64,000 bases of DNA, taken from positions 5,828,001 to 5,892,000 of the forward strand of contig NZ_CP123228.1 of NCBI RefSeq assembly GCF_029855045.1, in the 5' to 3' direction. The stretch comes from Piscinibacter sp. XHJ-5. GTDB lineage: Bacteria > Pseudomonadota > Gammaproteobacteria > Burkholderiales > Burkholderiaceae_C. Each line of letters starts with the position of its first letter. The stretch's first letter is position 1. A model generated the notes under the pieces. It saw only the letters and a list, made by a program, of their open reading frames with translations, was not told the origin of the DNA and made no database searches. The position numbers and the translations under genes are program-made. This document shows positions 16,451 through 25,088 of the stretch, piece after piece.

Positions 16451-18505
16451 CTAGGAATCCAGCGGCGCGAAGTCCGTCTGCGCGCGCGGCAGCGTCGTGC
16501 GCGCCTCGTGCGGCGCACCGGCGTGCTGCAGCTTGTCGTTGGGCGCGGGGCGCGCCAGCAGGAAGCCCTGGAGCTCGTCGCAGCCGTGCCGTTGCAGCGC
16601 GCGCAGCTGCGCCGGCGACTCCACCCCTTCGGCGTTGACCCGGATGTTCAGCGAGTGCGCGAGCGACACGATGGATCGCACGATCACCGCGACCTTCGGG
16701 TCGCTTTCGAGGTTCTGCGTGAAGGCGCGGTCGATCTTGACCTTGTCGAACGGGAAGCGCCACAGGTACGCCAGGCTCGAGTAGCCGGTGCCGAAATCGT
16801 CCATCACGATGCGCACGCCCATGTCGGTCAGCTCGTGCAGCGAGCGGATCACCTGCTCGGTGTTGTTCATCAGCAGCGACTCGGTGATCTCCAGCTCTAG
16901 CCGCGTCGCCGGCAGTCCCGCGTCGCGCAGCGACTGCGCCACCCGAGGCACCAGGTCGCCGCTGCGGAACTGCATCGCCGACAGGTTGACCGAGACGCTG
17001 AGCGATGGCGGCCAGCCCGCCGCGATGGTGCAGGCGCGGCACAGCACCCAGTGGCCGAGCTCCTCGATCAGGCCCGTCTCTTCGGCCAGCGGAATGAACT
17101 CGTTGGGCGGGATGGGGCCGCGCTGGGGATGCGTCCAGCGCACCAGCGCCTCGTAGCCCGCGAGCGTGCGGCCGTCGCTCTCGTAGAGCGCCTGGAAATG
17201 CACGTCGAGCTGCTGGCGATGCAGCGCTTCGCGCAGGTCGCGCGCGGTGGTGCGGCGCTCCTGCAGCTGCCTGTCGATCGTCTCGTCGTAGAAGCTGAAG
17301 CGACCACGTCCGGCCACCTTGGCGCGGTACAGCGCCGAGTCGGCGCGATGCAGCAGCTCCTCGATGTCTGCGGTGTCGCGCCCATAGATGGCCGCGCCGA
17401 CGCTGGCACCGCCGCGCAGGTCGTGCCCGTGCACCGAGTGGCCCTCGCCGAGCGCCGCCACGATGCGCTGCGCGAGCCGCAGCACCACGTCGGGCCGGTC
17501 GACGTCGGCCTGCAGCACCGCGAACTCGTCGCCGCCGAGGCGCGCGACCACATCGTGCTCGCGCACGGACGCACGCAGGCGCGCCGCCACGGTGCGCAGC
17601 ATCTGGTCGCCGGCCGCGTGGCCCAGCGAGTCGTTGACTTCCTTGAAGCGGTCCAGGTCGATGCACAGCACGGCAAAGCTCGGGCCGCCGTCGCAGGCGC
17701 GCTGCGCGGCCTGCTGCAGCGCATGCGCGAAGCTCGCGCGGTTGAGCGTGCCGGTCAGCACGTCATGGCGGGCGAGATAGCGCACCTGCGCTTCGATCGC
17801 ATGCTGCCGCCGCCAATGGCGGCTCCATTGCCATGCACCGGCGGCGACCATCGCCAGCAGCATGGCCAGGACGCCGAGCGCGACCTTGCGGAACGCCGTG
17901 CCGATGCGGGCCTCGCGCACCGTCTGGTCGACATAGACCTCGACCACGCCCAACACCCGACCGTCGCGCACGACCGGCACGTAGGCTTCGCTGTACACGG
18001 CCGGCCGATCGGGCCGCGAGGCGCGCTTGAGCTCGATGTGGTTGCGGCCGCCGAGCACGATGGGGCGCACCGTCGCATTCTTCTGGCCCTCCTCCTCGCC
18101 GAGACGCCGCCGCGCCGTCTCGCGCACGAAGGCGGGATCGGCCAGCGAGTCGGACACCAGCAGCTCGGTGCCGGCGCGGTCGTAGAACTTGAAGCGGAAG
18201 ACCTCGCCGGCATGGCGCAGGTCGCGCAGGCGCTCCAGCGTGGCCGGTGTGAACTCGCCGCTGCTGAAGGCGGCGTCCAGGTCGGGCACCGAGTGCTTCA
18301 CCAGCTCCGCCCATTGGAGCGCCACATGCTCGGCATCGGCATGGAGCTGGCTCTCCGCAGCGCGGCCCATCAGCGCGCCGGCCAGCACCAGCGCGATCAA
18401 GGCGCCGGCGAGCCAGAGCACGAGGTTTCGCAGCAGGCTGCCACGGCGGCGACGCGACGGCAGCATTCCCGGCAGGACGGAATCGGAGGTGGAGAGCGAC
18501 ATCAT
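16451..18505 (-). CDS. Membrane GGDEF-EAL cyclic-di-GMP enzyme
   Basis: A 684-residue inner-membrane protein. Two membrane helices (about 25-48 and 205-228) bracket a periplasmic sensor region of ~155 residues. A GGDEF domain follows with RLGGDEF intact (about residue 323), then an EAL domain with EALVRW (about 450), NLSAMQF, DDFGTGYSS and the KVKIDRAF segment. Both catalytic motifs are intact, so it may make and degrade c-di-GMP, or one domain may regulate the other. Its periplasmic domain probably sets the balance. A link to the exopolysaccharide locus 28 kb away is plausible but unproven. Confidence 0.92.
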   Translation of the reverse strand: MMSLSTSDSVLPGMLPSRRRRGSLLRNLVLWLAGALIALVLAGALMGRAAESQLHADAEHVALQWAELVKHSVPDLDAAFSSGEFTPATLERLRDLRHAGEVFRFKFYDRAGTELLVSDSLADPAFVRETARRRLGEEEGQKNATVRPIVLGGRNHIELKRASRPDRPAVYSEAYVPVVRDGRVLGVVEVYVDQTVREARIGTAFRKVALGVLAMLLAMVAAGAWQWSRHWRRQHAIEAQVRYLARHDVLTGTLNRASFAHALQQAAQRACDGGPSFAVLCIDLDRFKEVNDSLGHAAGDQMLRTVAARLRASVREHDVVARLGGDEFAVLQADVDRPDVVLRLAQRIVAALGEGHSVHGHDLRGGASVGAAIYGRDTADIEELLHRADSALYRAKVAGRGRFSFYDETIDRQLQERRTTARDLREALHRQQLDVHFQALYESDGRTLAGYEALVRWTHPQRGPIPPNEFIPLAEETGLIEELGHWVLCRACTIAAGWPPSLSVSVNLSAMQFRSGDLVPRVAQSLRDAGLPATRLELEITESLLMNNTEQVIRSLHELTDMGVRIVMDDFGTGYSSLAYLWRFPFDKVKIDRAFTQNLESDPKVAVIVRSIVSLAHSLNIRVNAEGVESPAQLRALQRHGCDELQGFLLARPAPNDKLQHAGAPHEARTTLPRAQTDFAPLDS

Positions 18506-18655
18506 GAAGGTCGTCTGCCCGGCACCGAACCGCCTCGATGCGCTGAGCGAGTGCCGATGTTGACGCGCTTTGCCCTGCGCCGGGCCAGCCGCGAGCGCCG
18601 GTCATGAATTCGAACCGTGAAGATTTGGCAGGAGTGGAAGCCGCGCGGGGTCGGC

Positions 18656-19681
18656 TCAGGTGCTCTCGCGCACCACGATCTCGTAGCCGAGGTCGACGCT
18701 GTCGGCGACCTCCGCTTCGCCGCGCATCAGGGACAGCAGCATCCGGGCCGCGGCATGGCCGATCTCTGCGCGCGGAGTTCGCACGGTGGTCAGCGGTGGC
18801 GTCATCTGGTCGCTGCCCGTGAGGTCGTTGAAGCCGGCAACGGCGACACGTCGTGGAACCGGAATGCGCAGTCGCAGGGCAGCCAGCAACGCGCCCTGCG
18901 CCAGGTCGTCGTTGCAGAAGAAGATCGCATCGACAGCAGGCTTCATCGCGACGATCTGCTCGAACATGCGTCCGCCCAGCGCCAGCGAAGACGGCGCCGG
19001 ATTGAGCCATTCGAGCTTGGCGTCGTGCAGGCCCGCGGCCGTCAGCTCGCGGCGCCATCCTTCGAGGCGCTGCAAGGTCCGCGGATCGAGTTGGGCGGCG
19101 GCAAAGGCGATGCGACGCCTGCCGCGCTCGAGCAGGTGGCGCGTCATCGCGGCGCCGGCGTCGGCCTGCGAGAAGCCCACGCTGTGCACGCCCGGCGTCT
19201 CGGAGGTCTCCATCACGTGCACGCAGGGCACTCCGCTTTGCGCGAGCAACTGGCGCGTGGCGGCGTGGCGGTCGAACCCCGTGACCAGCACGCCGGCCGG
19301 ACGGTGCAACAGCTGTTCGCGCAGCAACTGCTCCTCTTCGCTCGCGTCGTAGTGCGTCACGCCGATCAGCGTCTGGTAGCCGGCCGGGCGCAGCGTGCGC
19401 TGCACCGCTTCGAGCAGATCGACGAACAGCGCGTTCGACAGCATCGGGATCAACACCGCCACGTGGCTGCTGTGGCGCGATGCCAGCGCGCGCGCCGCCG
19501 GATCGGGCACATAGCGCAGCCGCTGCGCAGCCTCCTGCACGCGTGCCACCAGCTCCGGGTCGACGGCGCGCTCGCCGCGCAGCGCGCGTGACACGGTGAT
19601 CGGACTCACGCCCGCGGCCTGCGCCACGTCGGCCAGCGTGACACGGCCGGTCGCCCGGCGCCGGAAGGAGGAAGTGGTCAT
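18656..19681 (-). CDS. LacI-family transcriptional repressor (GntR-like)
   Basis: A 341-residue repressor. The N-terminal helix-turn-helix reads VTLADVAQAAGVSPITVSRALRG, and a periplasmic-binding-protein-like sugar-sensing domain follows (about residues 65-341). The sensing domain resembles the GntR/IdnR gluconate branch of LacI, but no sugar genes lie beside it to confirm this. The ATG at 19681 places the HTH about 15 residues in. A TCACGG-N8-CCGTGA inverted repeat at 19692-19711, just upstream, may be an autoregulatory operator. Confidence 0.87.
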   Translation of the reverse strand: MTTSSFRRRATGRVTLADVAQAAGVSPITVSRALRGERAVDPELVARVQEAAQRLRYVPDPAARALASRHSSHVAVLIPMLSNALFVDLLEAVQRTLRPAGYQTLIGVTHYDASEEEQLLREQLLHRPAGVLVTGFDRHAATRQLLAQSGVPCVHVMETSETPGVHSVGFSQADAGAAMTRHLLERGRRRIAFAAAQLDPRTLQRLEGWRRELTAAGLHDAKLEWLNPAPSSLALGGRMFEQIVAMKPAVDAIFFCNDDLAQGALLAALRLRIPVPRRVAVAGFNDLTGSDQMTPPLTTVRTPRAEIGHAAARMLLSLMRGEAEVADSVDLGYEIVVREST

Positions 19682-19759
19682 GCTCGAGGGTTCACGGATG
19701 GGGGGCCGTGATGATCGCACCGGGGATGGCGCTGTCCAACGGAAGCGACGAGGCGGCGT

Positions 19760-22021
19760 TCATCCGTCCACGCGCCACCACCCAGGCAGGAGCTTGCGCA
19801 CTTCCGGCCGCGCGAACCGATCGTCGATGAGGTGGATGCTGCCGCGGTCCGAAGGCGTGCGGATCACCCGCCCGGCCGCCTGCACGACCTTGCGGATGCC
19901 GGGAAAGAGATAGGTGTAGTCGTAGCCGGTGCCGAAGGTGGCGTCGAAGCGGCGGCGCATCTCTTCGTTGATCGGGTTGAACTGCGGCAGTCCGAGCGTC
20001 GCGATGAAGGCACCGATGAGCCGCGTGCCCGGCAGGTCGATGCCTTCGGCGAACGAGCCGCCGAGCACGGCGAACGCGATGCCGCGACCACCGTCGACGA
20101 AGCGGCGCAGGAAGGCCTCGCGCTGCGCCTCGTCCATGTGCCGCGCCTGCTGCCACGTCGGGATCGCGGGATGGCGGGCGGCGAACGCCTGCGCGGCCTG
20201 CTGCAGGTAGTCGAAGCTGCTGAAGAAGGCGAGGTAGTTGCCGGGCGCGGCCTCGTACTGCGTCGCCATCAGCCGCACGATGGGCGCAAGCGAATCGCCG
20301 CGGTGCCGCCAGCGTGTGGACACCTCCCGCACGATGCGCACCGACAGCTGATCCGCGCTGAACGGCGCCTCGACGTCCAGCCAGGCGGTGTCGACCGGCA
20401 GGCCGAGCGTGTCGATGTAGAAGCGCGCCGGCGTCAGCGTGGCGGAGAACAGCACCGTCGCGTGCGCGGCGGCAAGGCGCGGCTGGAGGAAGGTGGCCGG
20501 CACGACGTTGCGCACGCACAGCGTGGCGCCGCCGCGGCCACCCGGTGCGCGCGTGACGTCGAACAGCGAGTGCGCGCCGAAGCTCTCGACGAGACGCCCG
20601 AAGTGCAGCCCATCGAAGTAGAACTGCAGCAGCGCGCTGTCGACAGCGGCCGGGTGCTCGGTGAGGTGATCGGTGATCGCGGCGGTGCAGTCCTGCAGCG
20701 CCGCGGAGAAGCTGCGCGGCACCTCCTCGAGCACCCGATACGGTTCGTCCTGCGCCCGGGCCAGCGCGTTCCACGCCTGGTGCAGCCGATCGAGCGGCTT
20801 CTTCAGCGCCGCCGGCGATGCCTTGCGCAGCGCGCGCAGCTCGGCCTGCACCAGCTCGGCGCTGTACATCTTCCGCGCACGTTCCACGAGGTTGTGGGCC
20901 TCGTCGACCAGCACCGCCACGCGCCACTGATGGAGGGCCGTCAGACCGTGAAGCAAGGCGGTGCTGTCGAAGTAGTAGTTGTAGTCGCCGACGATCACGT
21001 CGGCCCAGCGCGCGAGCTCGTGCCCGAGGTAATACGGACACACCTGGTAGGCAAGCGCGAGCTCGCGCAGTACCTCCTTCGTCAGCGAGCCGCCCACGGA
21101 CACCGCCGCCTCGCGGGCGGCCGGCAGCCGGTCGTAGAAGCCGCGGGCCAGCGGACACGACTCGCCGTGGCAGGCCTTGTCCGGATGCTCGCAGGCCTTG
21201 TCGCGGGCGACCAGCTCCAGCACGCGAAGCGGCAGCACCGTCGGGCCGCGGCGCAAGGTGGCCATGGCCTCGAGCGCCAGGGCGCGCCCCGAGCCCTTGG
21301 CGCTGAGGAAGTAGACCTTGTCCAGCGCCTGTCCCGGACACGCCTTCAGCAGCGGGAAGAGGGTGCCTATCGTCTTGCCGATGCCGGTGGGCGCCTGGGC
21401 CATCAGGCAGCGGCCGAGCCGCGCGGCCTTGAACACCGATTCGGCCAGCGCCCGTTGGCCGCCGCGAAACGCATCGTGCGGGAAGCGCAGCGCGCCCAGC
21501 GCCGTGTCGCGTTGCGCCCGATGCGCCAGCTCGCGATCGGCCCAGGCGATGAAGCCCTGGCAGAGTGCCTCGAAGAACGCGTGCAGCTCCTCTGCGCTGC
21601 ACTGCTGCTCGAGCGTGGTCTCGGCCTGCGTGCGGACGTCGAAGTACACCAGCGACACGGTGATCGACGGCAGCTCGAACGCCCGACACAGCAAGCAGCC
21701 GTACACCTTGGCCTGCGCCCAGTGTAGTTCGCGGTGGTTGGGGGGCATGCGCTGCAGATCGCCCTTGAAGGTCTTGACCTCCTCGACGAGACGGCGGTCG
21801 GGGTCGTAGCCGTCGGCACGGCCGCGCACGACCAGGTGCCTGAACTCGCCGCTCACCGGCACTTCGGCGCGGTAGGCGGCGCTGCGGCGTGCCGCCACGG
21901 TCTTGTGTCCGGCGATGCCTTCCTGCGCGCTCGGCGAGGGTGTGAATCTCAGGTCGAGATCGCCGCGCTTGGCGGCGAATTCGCAGAGCGCGCGAACGGC
22001 GATGGTGTAGGCGCGAGACAC
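19760..22021 (-). CDS. XPD/DinG-type Fe-S helicase with N-terminal PD-(D/E)XK nuclease-like domain
   Basis: A 753-residue protein. Residues ~1-115 hold a RecB/Cas4-like nuclease signature: GRAD (Asp70), EVK (81-83) and a QxxxY motif at 103-107. A superfamily 2 helicase follows with Walker A APTGIGKT (210-217), DEAH (373-376) and late motifs GGSFAEGIDLPG and QAAGRVIR. Cysteines 277, 284, 289 and 328 sit where XPD-type helicases bind a 4Fe-4S cluster. It probably unwinds, and perhaps cuts, branched or damaged DNA. The GTG start at 22021 is the best available; no ATG lies in frame upstream. Confidence 0.85.
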   Translation of the reverse strand: MSRAYTIAVRALCEFAAKRGDLDLRFTPSPSAQEGIAGHKTVAARRSAAYRAEVPVSGEFRHLVVRGRADGYDPDRRLVEEVKTFKGDLQRMPPNHRELHWAQAKVYGCLLCRAFELPSITVSLVYFDVRTQAETTLEQQCSAEELHAFFEALCQGFIAWADRELAHRAQRDTALGALRFPHDAFRGGQRALAESVFKAARLGRCLMAQAPTGIGKTIGTLFPLLKACPGQALDKVYFLSAKGSGRALALEAMATLRRGPTVLPLRVLELVARDKACEHPDKACHGESCPLARGFYDRLPAAREAAVSVGGSLTKEVLRELALAYQVCPYYLGHELARWADVIVGDYNYYFDSTALLHGLTALHQWRVAVLVDEAHNLVERARKMYSAELVQAELRALRKASPAALKKPLDRLHQAWNALARAQDEPYRVLEEVPRSFSAALQDCTAAITDHLTEHPAAVDSALLQFYFDGLHFGRLVESFGAHSLFDVTRAPGGRGGATLCVRNVVPATFLQPRLAAAHATVLFSATLTPARFYIDTLGLPVDTAWLDVEAPFSADQLSVRIVREVSTRWRHRGDSLAPIVRLMATQYEAAPGNYLAFFSSFDYLQQAAQAFAARHPAIPTWQQARHMDEAQREAFLRRFVDGGRGIAFAVLGGSFAEGIDLPGTRLIGAFIATLGLPQFNPINEEMRRRFDATFGTGYDYTYLFPGIRKVVQAAGRVIRTPSDRGSIHLIDDRFARPEVRKLLPGWWRVDG

Positions 22022-22060
22022 CGCCGCATGATACTGGATGGATCTACAGTGGCGGCCCCG

Positions 22061-23026
22061 CTACTCCACCCTGCCGATGCGCTTGACCGCCTGCGTCATG
22101 ACCGCCGCATCGGCGTCCCAGTACGCCTTGAACTCCGGCGCATCCAGGTAGGCCAGCGGGCTGCCGGCGGTGGCGATCGTCTGCTGCACGGCCGGGTCGG
22201 CCGCGGCCTTGCGTGCGGCGGCGCGCAGCTTCTGCACGACCTCGTCCGGCGTGCCGGCGGGCGCGAACAGTGCTGACCACTGGGCGAACTGCACTGGATA
22301 GCCGGCCTGCGTGAGGCTCGGCACCTCGGGCAACGCGGCGAGCGGGCGATCACCCCAGTGCGCCAGCGGACGCAGCCGGCCGGCCTTGATGTGCTGCACG
22401 ACGGTGGCTGGCCCGCTGGCCAGCGCATCGACCTGTCCGCCCAGCAGCGCGACCACCGCCGGGCCGGCGCCGGTGAACGGAATGTGCGTCATGCGGAAGT
22501 CGGCTGCCGCCTTCAGCATCTCCATCGGCACGTGCATGGTCCCGTAGTTGCCGGAGCTGCCGTAGTTGTAGGTGCCTGGCTTGCGGCGCACGTCGGCAAG
22601 AAAGTCTGCCAGCGTGCGCCACGGCGCCTCGGCGCGCACGACCAGCACGGTGGGATCGGCGGTGAAGCGGGCGATCGGCGTGAACTGGTCCAGCGTGAAC
22701 TGCGGCTTGCGTCCCAGCAGCTTGTCGGCCTCGGGCAGGATGGAGATCGACGACAGCCCGAGCAGCAGCGTGTAGCCATCGGGCTGCGCACGCGCCACCG
22801 TGCCCATGCCGAGCGCGCCGCCGGCCCCCGCCCGGTTCTCGACGACCACCGTCTGCTTCAGCTCCCGCGACAGCGCGTCGGCCACCGGGCGGGCGACGGT
22901 GTCCGCCACGCCGGCGGGCGGGAAGGGCACGATCAGCGTGATCGGCTTGTCGGGATAGGTGGACTGGGCGAGCGCCACCAGTGGAAACAGCATCGCGACG
23001 AAAAGGGCATGACGGCGCGGCAGCAT
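22061..23026 (-). CDS. Bug-family (TctC-like) periplasmic substrate receptor
   Basis: A 321-residue secreted receptor of the tripartite tricarboxylate transporter family. A signal peptide ends at LVALAQS, followed by the Bug signatures YPDKPITLIVPFPPAG, VVVENRAGAGG and YTLLLG. It should bind a carboxylate or similar ligand in the periplasm. No TctA/TctB membrane genes lie nearby, so it is one of the many orphan receptors typical of Burkholderiales. The ATG at 23026 is chosen because GGAGG lies eight bases upstream; an ATG at 23032 is too close to it. Confidence 0.9.
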   Translation of the reverse strand: MLPRRHALFVAMLFPLVALAQSTYPDKPITLIVPFPPAGVADTVARPVADALSRELKQTVVVENRAGAGGALGMGTVARAQPDGYTLLLGLSSISILPEADKLLGRKPQFTLDQFTPIARFTADPTVLVVRAEAPWRTLADFLADVRRKPGTYNYGSSGNYGTMHVPMEMLKAAADFRMTHIPFTGAGPAVVALLGGQVDALASGPATVVQHIKAGRLRPLAHWGDRPLAALPEVPSLTQAGYPVQFAQWSALFAPAGTPDEVVQKLRAAARKAAADPAVQQTIATAGSPLAYLDAPEFKAYWDADAAVMTQAVKRIGRVE

Positions 23027-23049
23027 GGGCATGGCCTCCACTCGTAGAC

Positions 23050-23099
23050 CGGGGTGATAACCCCAACCGGCGCTTCGCGCTGTTGGGGTTATCACCCCG
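23050..23099. repeat. Perfect 18-bp inverted repeat
   Basis: CGGGGTGATAACCCCAAC and its exact complement flank a 14-base loop. It lies between the end of the acyltransferase gene and the start of the Bug receptor gene, both on the minus strand. It could terminate the first transcript or be a copy of a dispersed palindromic repeat. Each arm itself contains the sub-palindrome GGGG-TGATAA-CCCC. Confidence 0.8.
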
Positions 23100-23122
23100 T
23101 GTGCAAACGGCGTGAAGCCGCC

Positions 23123-24319
23123 TCAGTCGGCTCGAAGCGCGATGGCGGGAGCGTGGACCGCGCGACCGGCGTTCGACAGCCCGAACCAAGGCCGCAGCAT
23201 CGGCACGCGGCGCACGGCTTCGTAGCCGGCGAAGCTGAGCACGAAGGTGGCGGCCACCAGCAAGGGCCCCTCCAGCGCCGGCGCCCATCCGAGCGGCCGC
23301 AGCACCTGGGCCAGCACCACGATCAATGTCTGGTGAAGGATGTAGACCGGAAACACCGCATCCACCAGGTAGCGATGCAGGCGGTGCCCGACGTTGAGAT
23401 GCCGGTACGCGAAGCCGATCGCCGCGAGGATTGCGCACCATTGGGTCGCCGAATACACGGCGCGCCAGGCGAAGACGGCGGCGCCCGGTGCGGACGACGG
23501 CATGCCGAAGCGGGCGGACATGGCGAGCATTGCCGCCCATCCGGTCAGTGCGACCGCCAGCGCCGTCCACCGCAGCGCCTCGATGCGTGGCCACACGGCC
23601 GGCTGGCGCGCCCACACGGCGCCGAGCAGGAAGACCGCGAGGTACTGCGCATGGTTGAACCAGTCGTCGACCAGCGCGTGCGTCACCGGAAAGCGTCCGG
23701 CCAGCAGCATGCGCAGCAAGGTCAGCACCACGATCGGCAGCACGACCAGCCACGGTCCCGACAGCCTTCTCCCGGTCTGCCCGGCGAGCGTGTCCAGCAG
23801 TGCGGGACGCCACTTCAGCAGCGCCCACAGCAGCATGCAGTAGACCCACAGGTAGGCCACGAACCAGAGGTGATTCCAGGTGGGAAGGATCAGGCAGCGC
23901 GAGCCGTCGCAGAAGCCGCCGTAGCCGCGCAGGTAGAGCGTCATGAAGTCGAGATAGCCGCCGTCGAAACCGTGCTTGTGGACGACCTCGAAATATGCCT
24001 GCGGCGGCACGACGACCAGCATGCCGCACAGCAAAGGCAGCAGCAGCCGCCTGGATCGGCTCCGCGCGAAGGCGGTGCTCGCCCCTCGCACGAGCATCAT
24101 CGAGACCGCCGCGCCGGAGACGAGGAACAGCAGCGACAGCCGCCACGGCGAGCTGAGCCGCATCCACGGCTCGAGGTCGGTGCTGGCGAAGGGACTCTTC
24201 ACGTGCCAGTCCCAGCTCACGTAGTACATGCCGACGTGGTACAGGATCAGCAGGCCGAAGGCGGCGATGCGCAGCCAGTCGAGGAAGAACAGGCGGGTGG
24301 GTGCGGAGGTGGTGTTCAT
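23123..24319 (-). CDS. Acyltransferase-3 family membrane protein (OpgC-like)
   Basis: A 398-residue integral membrane protein with about ten helices. It begins with the family's conserved RLFFLDWLRIAAFGLLILYH, in which the His is presumed catalytic, and includes LFLVSGAAVSMML and FPVYILHQTLIV near the end. It should move acetyl, succinyl or similar groups onto a carbohydrate across the inner membrane. OpgC/MdoC, which succinylates osmoregulated glucans, is the nearest resemblance. It follows the LytTR regulator gene by 46 bp on the same strand and could be controlled by it. Confidence 0.82.
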   Translation of the reverse strand: MNTTSAPTRLFFLDWLRIAAFGLLILYHVGMYYVSWDWHVKSPFASTDLEPWMRLSSPWRLSLLFLVSGAAVSMMLVRGASTAFARSRSRRLLLPLLCGMLVVVPPQAYFEVVHKHGFDGGYLDFMTLYLRGYGGFCDGSRCLILPTWNHLWFVAYLWVYCMLLWALLKWRPALLDTLAGQTGRRLSGPWLVVLPIVVLTLLRMLLAGRFPVTHALVDDWFNHAQYLAVFLLGAVWARQPAVWPRIEALRWTALAVALTGWAAMLAMSARFGMPSSAPGAAVFAWRAVYSATQWCAILAAIGFAYRHLNVGHRLHRYLVDAVFPVYILHQTLIVVLAQVLRPLGWAPALEGPLLVAATFVLSFAGYEAVRRVPMLRPWFGLSNAGRAVHAPAIALRAD

Positions 24320-24365
24320 GCGGCCAGACTAGGCACGGCCACGCCGCATCGCCAGCGGTTTGGGG

Positions 24366-25088
24366 TCAGCCGGGACCTGCCGGGGGCGAGCCGGACAGGC
24401 GTCGCATCAGCGCGGCCCGGTACTGCCGGCTGCACGGCACCCGGGCGCCGCTGCGCACCACCAGCGTCGCGTCACCCTTGTCGCGCGGGCGCACCTCCTC
24501 GACGTGCGCGACGGCGACCGCCGCGCTGCGATGGCAACGCACGAAGGGCTCGCCCAGGTCGGCGAGCAGGCCGGCGAGCGTGCGTCGCATCAGCCGTGCT
24601 TGCGCGCCTGCGTGCACGGTGACGTAGTTGTCCGCTGCTTCCAGCCACTCGATGTCGGCGCAGCGGACGACGTGCAGGCGGCCGCGGTCGGCGATCACCA
24701 GCTGTGCCGGCGGCGCCGCGTGCGGTCGCAACGGCGTCCGGCGCTCGCGCAGGCGCTGCATGGTGCGCGCCAGACGTGCCGGATCGACCGGCTTGAGCAG
24801 ATAGTCGACGGCCTGCGCATCGAAGGCCTCCAGCGCATAACGATCGAAGGCGGTGACGAAGACGACCGCCGGCCCGCCGTCGGGCAGCGACGCGGCGACA
24901 TCGAGGCCGCTCAGTTCCGGCATCTGCACGTCGAGGAACAGCACATCGGGCGACCAGCGCGCCGTCTGCTCCAGCGCAGCGGCGCCATCGGCCGCTTCGC
25001 CGGCCACGTCGACGTCGTCGAAGGCCGCCAGCAGGCGCCGCAGCCGGGCGCGCGCCGGCGCTTCGTCATCGACGATCAGCACGCGCAC
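24366..25088 (-). CDS. LytTR-type response regulator
   Basis: A 240-residue regulator: a receiver with IVDDEAPARARL, the phospho-acceptor in FLDVQMPE (Asp53) and Lys99 in DYLLKP, followed by a LytTR DNA-binding domain (about 135-235, DIEWLEAADNYVTVHAG). The start is a GTG at 25088 inside the end of the sensor kinase gene (13-bp overlap), with GGAG six bases upstream; a second GTG at 25082 is possible. Receiver and kinase are clearly a pair. Confidence 0.9.
   Translation of the reverse strand: MRVLIVDDEAPARARLRRLLAAFDDVDVAGEAADGAAALEQTARWSPDVLFLDVQMPELSGLDVAASLPDGGPAVVFVTAFDRYALEAFDAQAVDYLLKPVDPARLARTMQRLRERRTPLRPHAAPPAQLVIADRGRLHVVRCADIEWLEAADNYVTVHAGAQARLMRRTLAGLLADLGEPFVRCHRSAAVAVAHVEEVRPRDKGDATLVVRSGARVPCSRQYRAALMRRLSGSPPAGPG

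Noticed and set aside
22061..23026. A complete tripartite tricarboxylate transporter
   Set aside because: Only the receptor is present; no TctA or TctB membrane gene occurs in the window.
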